From Parietichytrium sp. I65-24A (lineage: Eukaryota > Sar > Bigyra > Thraustochytrida > Thraustochytriidae), in assembly GCA_012862575.1 (NCBI GenBank), contig BLSF01000002.1, forward strand, positions 186,001-250,000: DNA of 64,000 nucleotides, in the 5' to 3' direction. This document shows positions 57,487 to 64,000 of this stretch, one piece after another. The translations under genes and the position numbers were made by a program. Every line of letters starts with the position of its first letter. Within the stretch, counting starts at the first letter, position 1. The notes beneath the pieces were generated by a model that saw only the letters and a list, made by a program, of their open reading frames with translations, did not search any database and was not told the DNA's origin.

Positions 57487-58533
57487 CTAAACTTTGCTTG
57501 CGCCTCGCTTCCGAGTATCCATGGGCGTTTTATCCCCAGACTCCTCTCCTCCTTCGTCATCACTAGTGTCCGCCACCGAGTTAGCGGGGACCGGTGCGTA
57601 GGATTTCGGAGCAGTCTGGGTTTGCAAATAGCTGTAATACGAAATGCCCACGACACTCACAAGGTAGCCAAGCAACTGAACGCCGGTCACAACTTCAGCA
57701 TAGAGGACTACACCAGACAAAACAACGAGAGCATTGCGAAGCTGCGAGAGCACCTTGACGGTTGTCGAGCTTGTGAGCTGGATAACACTGCTGGTAAGCA
57801 TTTGGACCCCAAAGCCAAGAAGCCCAGCAAAGAAGAAGGTTGATGGATTTGCAGTCACTTTCCCAAAGTCTCCGTTACCAATAGCGGTGTCAAACTCGAA
57901 AAAGGCCGACAACGCGAGCAGGCACATGGCGCCAACTGGAGCAAGGTAGAACTGACCTTCCAGAAGAGAGAATTTGCAGTCTTGGAGGCAATATTGAGTC
58001 AAGACAAGTCTGATTGCCTCGGTGCAGCTGCTCCCCGCAGCGAGGAAAAGCCCAAAATAATTGAGACTCATGTCCCCAGCAGCGGTAAGACTGGTTCCAA
58101 AGCACGCGAGCGCAAGCGCGCCCCAGACATTTCCGCTCACAGACTTCCTGAGCAAGATGTAAGAAAACAATGTGACGACCATTGGGGTGAAAGCCTTGAG
58201 AAACTGGATCAAGGCAACCCCCATATACAAGTACTGGGCGTTGCCGAATGCCAGTGTAGCTGCGTGGCACGCCCCGACAGGAAGAATGCTTTTGAGCCAA
58301 AAGCTCGTAGTCACCACATCGGAGTGCTCCAGCTTCAGGTATCCCACCCTGTGCATCACACTGGTGATGATGGTGGTGAAAACCAGCCCCATCGCGGAAG
58401 TGAAGAACGGGTACGGGAAGTTAATGCTCGAAGGATCCATGATGGACTTGTTGAGCAGCATGAGCGACGGTCCCACCACCATGAACACGCTGCACACCGC
58501 CAGCGCCTTGGCCTTTTCAGCTGCCGAGCTCAT
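57487..58533 (-). CDS. TPT/nucleotide-sugar transporter (drug/metabolite transporter superfamily)
   Basis: A 348-residue protein with about ten hydrophobic helices, typical of triose-phosphate/nucleotide-sugar transporters of Golgi, ER or plastid membranes. Motifs: SLMLLNKSIMD in helix 1, LAFGNAQYLYMGVALIQFLKAFTPMVV in helices 3-4, SCTEAIRLVLTQYCLQ, and SSTTVKVLSQLRNALVVLSGVVLYAE near the C-terminus (counterpart of the SxLTxxVxGxxK region in nucleotide-sugar transporters). The C-terminal tail is acidic then basic (DTSDDEGGEESGDK ... RKRGASKV) without a KKxx signal. Substrate cannot be read. Starts at ATG 58533; the frame above opens at GTG. Confidence 0.85.
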   Translation of the reverse strand: MSSAAEKAKALAVCSVFMVVGPSLMLLNKSIMDPSSINFPYPFFTSAMGLVFTTIITSVMHRVGYLKLEHSDVVTTSFWLKSILPVGACHAATLAFGNAQYLYMGVALIQFLKAFTPMVVTLFSYILLRKSVSGNVWGALALACFGTSLTAAGDMSLNYFGLFLAAGSSCTEAIRLVLTQYCLQDCKFSLLEGQFYLAPVGAMCLLALSAFFEFDTAIGNGDFGKVTANPSTFFFAGLLGFGVQMLTSSVIQLTSSTTVKVLSQLRNALVVLSGVVLYAEVVTGVQLLGYLVSVVGISYYSYLQTQTAPKSYAPVPANSVADTSDDEGGEESGDKTPMDTRKRGASKV

Positions 58534-58590
58534 CTTGCCTTTGAAACGACCCACCTCTTCCCTTGCAACCTCGATGCCGGATCGGCCTTC

Positions 58591-58622
58591 TTGCCCCTCT
58601 CAACCCTCTCGCCCCTCTCGCA
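58591..58622. repeat. 9-bp degenerate array (CCCCTCTCG)
   Basis: Three copies 58-90 bp upstream of the transporter ATG. Confidence 0.75.
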
Positions 58623-58854
58623 GACGTCCTGTCGATGCACTTTTCCACTCTCTTCTCCTCGCTCACGAGCCCGTCCTTTCCCTCTTTCTATCACTGCTCG
58701 CTATCTCTTTCGTTGACAACAAACATTTGACAACCATTGTCTTGTCTTGTCTATGTCTGATTGTCTAATTGTTAGACAATTTGTATTTGTCACGCTATCA
58801 TAGAAATTCTGTGTTAACTGTTTTGTAAAATTGGATGTATTTACAAAGCTACTA

Positions 58855-58888
58855 GTACCAGAAGCAGGGCCCCTGCTGCTTCCGGTAC
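58855..58888. other. Imperfect inverted repeat (hairpin) with GTACC ends
   Basis: Arms GTACCAGAAGCAGGG and CCCTGCTGCTTCCGGTAC pair except for one mismatch and a 3-base insertion. Could form a GC-rich hairpin; no terminator role is expected in a eukaryote. Confidence 0.5.
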
Positions 58889-59452
58889 AGTGCGCATAAA
58901 CCTTACGGGTAGTGCTCTCTGTCCATGGAGGCAGCGAGCCGAGCGAGTACTAGAGCATTAGAGGACCTGTTTATTAAAAGGATAAGTACAAGACCTATTG
59001 CCGGCTCCACAATGCGAATGTTAAACGACCCAGGGCATGGTGCTCCAGCGATATTACTCAAATACAGGTTATATTTAAAACTACAACGAATAGCGCTTTG
59101 TTCTCTCTTCTGATTGCGTGCGATACCGGTATACTTAGCTATGCAAGTCGTAAGATATGTGTGTGCCCGAGATTTACCCAGCTGGCTGTTACTGGGTGGG
59201 ATAGCTAATTGTAATAGCTACTGGAGCCAGTAGTGCCCAGAGTCTATTCCTCACACATTAGAAAGCAGAATTCAGAATTTCGGAAATTTTGGCACACGCG
59301 TGTAGGCAGACGCGCGAAAGAAGGGAAGGGCTGCAGGTGACAGGCGAGGAAGATCTTTGATGAGCGCTCTTTTCGCGAGGAGATTCGCATTTTTGATCGT
59401 GGATCAGAAAAGCCGACGTTCGAGCACAAACACAAAGACAGGTAAGTTACTA

Positions 59453-59545
59453 CAAGTTCAAAGTTCAAAGTTCAAGGACAAGAACAACAACAAGAACAAC
59501 AACAAGAACAAGAACAACAACAAGAACATGAACAAGAACGCACTG
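59453..59545. repeat. 7-bp AAGTTCA and 9-bp AACAACAAG arrays
   Basis: AAGTTCA x3.3 (59453-59475) followed by AAC/AAG-rich array with 9-bp periodicity. Encodes only Asn/Lys repeats. Confidence 0.9.
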
Positions 59546-60861
59546 CATTGCACTGGAGCGATATGCACGAACCAAACCAACTCAAGTCCCGGAGGCGTCA
59601 ATCAGTCGTGCCCTTTCTTTTTCCTTTTTTCTATTTTCTTCTCCTCTCTCCGCCCACACAGTCCACGCGGTCCACACACAGTCCACAGGTGCCATGCTCG
59701 GGATCACAGTTCGACCTCGCGCACAATTAATCACACAATGATGTGTAGTTGAGTCAGTTGAGTCGGAAAGAAGACCGACCGAGGCGCGTCTTCGCAGTTT
59801 TGTGAATCGTGAGAATCGTCTTGAGAGCGAGGACTGCTGGCCATTTTGTGATGGCTTGCATCCTTCCCAAGCGCTGGGAACCTCCAGTCGGCGTATCTCG
59901 AGACACCCTGTGCTTATCTGTTGCACATACCACCAAAAACTCCAGCTAGCTCTGTCCTTGCGTTGCGTAGATCCGAGTCATCTGTGATTCCAACGAAACA
60001 TCTCTCAGGTCTCAGATTTCAGGTCGAATGAACTTGCAATTTGCGGTTCGGAATCGCCGTAAAATAACTTTAAGACCGTGAAGTCTTAGCAGCTCGGTTT
60101 AACCTCCCGTAAAAGTCCAGTCTCACCTTGGTCCTGTAGGAGTTACTAGATCCACCCTTCCGCTCTCCTATGCTTCCTTCCATAAGCATGGCATAGGACG
60201 AAGTTCCAGCTCCCCTTAGCTAATGTGTTCGTTAACACTATTGTAACGTTGCAGGAAATGATTTACAGGACAGTTAGTTAGAAGCAAACAAACGAACAAA
60301 CCCTCCTCTACTAGTTACCCTTCGCTTATTGTTTCGGTTTAACATACAGGTAGGAGAGCTCTCCTTCACTCTACTGCACTTGTCCAAACGCCTATCATGT
60401 GCTTAGGCTCCCGCTTCCTTGCGCACACTTTGAGAAGCGTATCAGACTCTTAGCTGACCAACTCCTCTGAACACACTATGACGTGAGAAGTGAGATCCCC
60501 CCTCTCTCATCCTTTCTCTCTCCCTCTCTCTCTGTCGGTGTACACTCGGGCGTACTAGTTAGTACTCACAGTACCCTACACTTCCATGCTCACCTAGCAG
60601 TAGCCTGGCTTTTCTGCGACACAAGGAAAACTCAGAACTTTGCTGCTCCTAAGCTATACTTTCTCGTAATTCTCTCGTATGAGCTAACGCCTCCCTTCTC
60701 ACCGTTCACACTAGTCCGGTTAGACCTGCGCTAGTCCTCCCCACTCCTGTAGCGGTCCTCCTACGAGATCTTTCTGGGAGCAAAGCCTAGTGCTAGCATT
60801 CAGCGCAGAAAGGTGCTAGCGAGAAACTGCTCACAGTTCAGAAGTTTCAGAAGCCTCTCTC

Positions 60862-60864
<3 letters not shown>

Positions 60865-60899
<35 letters not shown>
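60865..60899. repeat. CT dinucleotide array
   Basis: About 16 CT units, 630-660 bp upstream of the PP2C ATG. Confidence 0.95.
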
Positions 60900-60903
<4 letters not shown>

Positions 60904-60987
60904 AGCTTGTGAACATTTCTTACCCGCGGACGGACCTGAGAGGGCGCGTACACGCAGAGCAGAGAGCAGCAGGAGGAGGAAGGGGCC

Positions 60988-61250
60988 ACGGGAGCAAGGG
61001 AGCAAGGGAGCAAGGGAGAAGGAAGGGGTAAGGAGCGCATGCGCAGGGGCGCAGGAGAGCGGCGGCGCGTAGCGAGGGGTACGTGCAAGGCGCAGCGAAG
61101 AGGTTGATCTATCTATATACATAGAAGTGCGCGCACACAGTCGCACACGTTTGCTTCGGGAGAGCGGTGAGATTCGAGATTGCGTAGTTGGCGTTGAAGG
61201 CGTTGGCGGTCTCTCCTTTGGTTGCTGTGCTGTGCTGTGCTTGCTGTGCC
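60988..61250. repeat. GGGAGCAA x3.5 (60988-61018) and GCTGT x4 (61222-61250) arrays
   Basis: Two short arrays in the PP2C upstream region. Confidence 0.85.
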
Positions 61251-61525
61251 TTGAGTTGGAAGAGCAGCAGGCGTTTAAGCTGGTGGCGGGGCAGGTGAAT
61301 TATATGCAATAATTTCGTGGAGATTATTGAGAGCTAGAGAGCTAGTCTGTGCATCGAAAGTTTGTGTTGAGAGGGAGGCGCTGGTGTCGGCGAGAAGAGG
61401 AGTTCCAGACGGAGGGCGCAGGGATAAAAGGCAAGGTGCGCAGCGAAAAGGGCGCGGGCGTGCAAGAGGCGAATGCACTGAAGCCTCGAAGTGATTCATT
61501 GGGAAAGAGAAAACGCAGCACGGAA

Positions 61526-62746
61526 ATGGGCTGCTGCAAGTCAAAGCACGACGATGTCAGGCGAGTGGATCAGAAGGATGATCGGCCTGGGCTAATGCAC
61601 ACTAACAGCATGTTGTTCCCGAAAGAGGCCATGGACGAGGCCAAGAGATCACTGAGGCTCCCAAAGCCCATTGATGACGACGATGTGCACGTGGAAGAAG
61701 ATCCTGCCGAGGGAGTCATGACCCCAAGCGAGACCGGATACGAGCTGGGGCATGAAATCGAGTATGCTAAAGAACTTAAGGAGAGCATCAAGCTTGTGTT
61801 GGGGAACGCAAATGGCGATAACAATGCTGAGTCCGCCAATGCGCTGAAAGAGATCTTGTTTGGGTACACAACCCTTCAGGGTCGCTCTGCGATGCCGCCA
61901 AGTAAGCCAAACCAAGACAGCTTGGTTGTGTTTCAGCTGGAAGGCAAACCGAATCATCTGGTATTCGGAGTGTTTGACGGCCATGGCCCATTCGGAGAGC
62001 ACGCTGCCCATTACTGCCGCATGATGTTTCACAAAACAATGAAGGCTGTGGTTGAGGAGAAGGGCGACGATCTCAGTCCAGAGGACTTGCTTACAGAAAC
62101 GATCGACAGAATACATACTTCTTTTATCAACACTGTTCCAAGCTACAGCGGCGTGGACCCGGTGGTGAGCGGAACTACACTCGTCGTTGCACTCGTCAAA
62201 GACGGTCTTGTATATGTTGCAAATGTCGGCGACTCGCGGTGTATTCTTGGCCAGCGGTCCGCCGAAGACGCCACCAAAGCCCAGGTCGTTGCAATGTCTG
62301 ATGATCACAAGCCCGAGCGGGACTCCGAGCGAGACAGGATCCTCAAGACAGAAGCTATTCTCATGAGCGAGGGCCAGCTGAGAGGCGGATCTAAGGAGGA
62401 GGGCAAGACCTATATTTGCCGCTCCAAAGGCGGTCAGATAGCCTACGGGGTCCTCTTCACCCGATCCATTGGAGACTTGGATGCGCACACCTACCTTGGA
62501 ATCTCCTCAGAGCCTGAATTCAAGCACATCAAGGTGGAGAAAAAGCTGGAGCAGTATCTGGTTCTTGCTTCGGATGGAATTTGGGATCAAATGACAAATG
62601 AGCAGGTTATGCGCAAAGTTTTTCAGTCAGGGGACCCTCTCAAAGCAAGTGAGATGATTGCCACTATCGCCAAAGAGCGCTGGGACAACGACCGGATGCA
62701 TGCTCGTCGCGATGATATAACCGTATGCGTCGTGAAACTCAATTAG
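61526..62746 (+). CDS. PP2C-type Ser/Thr phosphatase with N-terminal MGCC lipidation signal
   Basis: A 406-residue PPM/PP2C phosphatase. Metal-binding and signature motifs are intact: KPNQDSLVV, VFDGHGPFGEHAA (about 150-163), SGTTLVVALVKDGLVYVANVGDSRCILG, MSDDHKPERDSERDRI, FTRSIGDLDA, LASDGIWDQM (about 348-357) and RRDDITVCVV. The start is chosen at the ATG giving MGCCKSKHDD, a classical N-myristoylation Gly2 plus palmitoylation Cys site, so the enzyme is probably membrane-anchored. The frame continues upstream for 59 codons (from position 61349), but those residues are Arg/Gly/Lys-rich leader without homology. Similar MGC-start PP2Cs are common in alveolates, stramenopiles and plants. Confidence 0.93.
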   Translation: MGCCKSKHDDVRRVDQKDDRPGLMHTNSMLFPKEAMDEAKRSLRLPKPIDDDDVHVEEDPAEGVMTPSETGYELGHEIEYAKELKESIKLVLGNANGDNNAESANALKEILFGYTTLQGRSAMPPSKPNQDSLVVFQLEGKPNHLVFGVFDGHGPFGEHAAHYCRMMFHKTMKAVVEEKGDDLSPEDLLTETIDRIHTSFINTVPSYSGVDPVVSGTTLVVALVKDGLVYVANVGDSRCILGQRSAEDATKAQVVAMSDDHKPERDSERDRILKTEAILMSEGQLRGGSKEEGKTYICRSKGGQIAYGVLFTRSIGDLDAHTYLGISSEPEFKHIKVEKKLEQYLVLASDGIWDQMTNEQVMRKVFQSGDPLKASEMIATIAKERWDNDRMHARRDDITVCVVKLN

Positions 62747-63148
62747 TCGACACCTGTTTTTTGTGAGCCCGTGCCCTCTTTTTTGTGTGTGTAAAACCGA
62801 TTTGTGATGAAGAATTTTATTTTCAAGCGTCTGTCTGCATTGCTTTTTTTCGTCTTCTCTTCAACTCTTACTTCCCTGAGCAAGGGTCGCAAAGCCAGTA
62901 CCTTCAAGTGTCAAAAAGACCTCAATTTTCAAGTGAAAGGCCGTATACTCAGATTAATTTACAAACGGACGGTCACAGAATACCTGGGTTGATCCACAGT
63001 GATCAAGTACAACGTTTGAAAAAACCTCCCACAAAGGCCACAAAGGTAAATATTCCTCGAGATGACGCAAGACGCAGTCTCGCCCAAGTCAAGAGGAGCA
63101 GCATCTTAACAGCAAAATAAGTCACATTTCTCGTGTTACATACATTTT
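62747..63148. other. Convergent intergenic region
   Basis: 402 bp between the PP2C and SH3-protein stops; AT-rich, nothing else seen. Confidence 0.6.
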
Positions 63149-64000
63149 CTATGCGCTAGTTGCACCTTGATTCAAAGGTTGAAGGGGCCTGGTGTAGTTT
63201 GCGGGAACCATGCCTCGCTGCCCAGAGGCATCAGAAGCATCCAGCCATCCACCGTCTTTGTCTATTCCATGAACGGTTAAAATGTCGCGTTTACGAATGG
63301 TAAGGTCACAAGGGTCTTGCGCTTCGTAGTCAAAAATGACAATGACTTTTTTGGATGGTGCTTCGTTTGAGCAGGCGTTGAGAGCCGAGGAAACATCAGA
63401 TTCGGTGAACTCTTCGGAACTTGGGTGATCCTTCACAGGTGACGAACAACTTGGTGAAGGGATTTTCGAGGACGGTGAATTATGGGAGACACTGGCTTGC
63501 TTGGACTCTTCGATCCCACTTTCTTCTGCGTCGACAGGACTTGTGGTGGGGCCTGCTGCCACGGTGTTGGAGCTGATTGGCTTGAGCTTTGCTGGCCCGC
63601 TTGCGCCAGCTTCCGACTTGGCGGACAGGCGCAGGGCGCTTGGTTTCGGAGTTCCATCGACTGCCATTGCGCTAGGGACGAATCCGTAAGCAATAGCTTG
63701 CGCCATGGATACCTGTTGGGTGTAATTCTCCGGAAAGCATCCTTCCGAGCCATCCTTTTTGCGCCCCTCCCACCAACCACTCTCGTCCTTCTCCAGAACT
63801 TGGATGATATCGCCAACTCTGACAGTCAGCTCTGTATCCTCTTCTTGATAATAATCGTACAGCACGCGGACGAACTCCGCTTGTGAAACCGAGTTTCTGG
63901 GTACATAGCCAGGTTTATTCATGAGAGACTCGGTGGACACCGCGCTGTTTCCAGGCGATCCTGCCAACGTCGAAGGCTTGCCGCCCGCTTGATTTGTCGC
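63149..64000 (-). CDS. Protein with two SH3 domains, 5' end outside window
   Basis: The frame is open to the last base, so the N-terminus is missing (a TTG at 63967 is not a convincing start). Two SH3 domains are visible: VRVLYDYYQEEDTELTVRVG then WWEGRKKDGSEGCFPENY, and VIVIFDYEAQDPCDLTIRKRD then GWLDASDASGQRGMVPANY. Both retain the ALYDY-type, Trp and PxNY ligand-binding residues (the second Trp is in a GGWLD context). About 110 Ser/Pro/Ala-rich residues separate them. SH3 tandem proteins act in endocytosis and actin assembly. The upstream part may hold BAR or other domains. Confidence 0.85.
   Translation of the reverse strand, partial: ATNQAGGKPSTLAGSPGNSAVSTESLMNKPGYVPRNSVSQAEFVRVLYDYYQEEDTELTVRVGDIIQVLEKDESGWWEGRKKDGSEGCFPENYTQQVSMAQAIAYGFVPSAMAVDGTPKPSALRLSAKSEAGASGPAKLKPISSNTVAAGPTTSPVDAEESGIEESKQASVSHNSPSSKIPSPSCSSPVKDHPSSEEFTESDVSSALNACSNEAPSKKVIVIFDYEAQDPCDLTIRKRDILTVHGIDKDGGWLDASDASGQRGMVPANYTRPLQPLNQGATSA

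Larger units (their letters stand above)
58534..61525. other. Intergenic region, 3.0 kb (divergent)
   Basis: No supported gene between the transporter and PP2C starts. Contains CTCTC-type 9-bp repeats (58591-58622), a hairpin (58855-58888), TACCGGTA (59124-59131), AAGTTCA and AACAACAAG arrays (59453-59545), AGCTAGCT (59944-59951), GTACTCACAGTAC (60562-60574), a CT dinucleotide array (60865-60899), GGGAGCAA (60988-61018) and GCTGT (61222-61250) arrays. The last 500 bp are probably PP2C promoter and leader. Confidence 0.55.

Noticed and set aside
59453-59545. Regular repeats that could be mistaken for a CRISPR-like array
   Set aside because: Short contiguous microsatellites with no unique spacers, in a eukaryotic genome.
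61349-61525. 59-codon upstream extension of the PP2C frame
   Set aside because: Arg/Lys/Gly-rich leader without homology; the MGCC lipidation start at 61526 is more convincing.

Overview
The window is nuclear DNA of a protist with few introns. Twenty-one protein genes lie on both strands with no operon structure. Almost all are single open exons starting at ATG, and the homologues are eukaryote-specific (MED14, WDR59, XRCC4, QTRT1, PI-PLC, CC2D2A). A ciliary transition-zone gene (CC2D2A) argues for a lineage that makes cilia or flagella. With intron-poor genes, patatin/SDP1-type lipase and many short tandem repeats between genes, the best guess is a labyrinthulomycete (thraustochytrid)-like stramenopile. 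That placement is inference; the intron-poor red algae I considered lack flagella. One confident spliceosomal intron (113 nt, GTAAGT...ACAG) sits in a YCII-domain gene.

Layout. 1-18 kb: partial MED14 (+), TMEM14-like (-), J-domain/KOW protein (+), fused NTPase-like/DUF3336/patatin lipase (+), seven-helix membrane protein with Cys-rich ectodomain (-), queuine tRNA-ribosyltransferase (-), WDR76-like (-). 18-30 kb: a TRM10 methyltransferase fused to a short-chain dehydrogenase (-), XRCC4 (+), PI-PLC (-), intron-containing YCII protein (-), mitochondrial SRP54 M-domain-like protein (+). 30-46 kb: WDR59-like protein without a beta-propeller (+), a basic hypothetical protein (-), CC2D2A (+), a NO VEIN-type DUF3883 protein (-), an ankyrin/ZZ-finger protein (-). 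46-64 kb: ATX1-like protein (-), a 722-residue unknown (+), organellar PNPase with altered active-site residues (+), a TPT/nucleotide-sugar transporter (-), a myristoylation-type PP2C (+), and a two-SH3 protein cut by the window end (-).

Themes: tRNA and organelle RNA metabolism (TRM10-SDR, QTRT1, PNPase), lipid and phosphoinositide signalling (lipase, PI-PLC, PP2C), DNA repair (XRCC4, WDR76) and the ciliary gate (CC2D2A). The most striking gene is the TRM10-SDR fusion. In human mitochondrial RNase P a TRM10 paralogue (TRMT10C) and an SDR (SDR5C1/HSD17B10) form a stable complex; here the two protein classes are one polypeptide, and the SDR active site looks lost.

Intergenic DNA makes up roughly a quarter of the window. 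It carries two recurrent signals: short tandem arrays, mostly of 6-10 bp units with a different unit at each gene, usually just upstream of a start codon; and a small set of palindromic or repeated words (TACCGGTA, GTACTCGAGTAC, GTACTCACAGTC, AGCTAGCT) that recur only between genes as far as I could see. I found no tRNA, rRNA, CRISPR array or intact transposon by eye.
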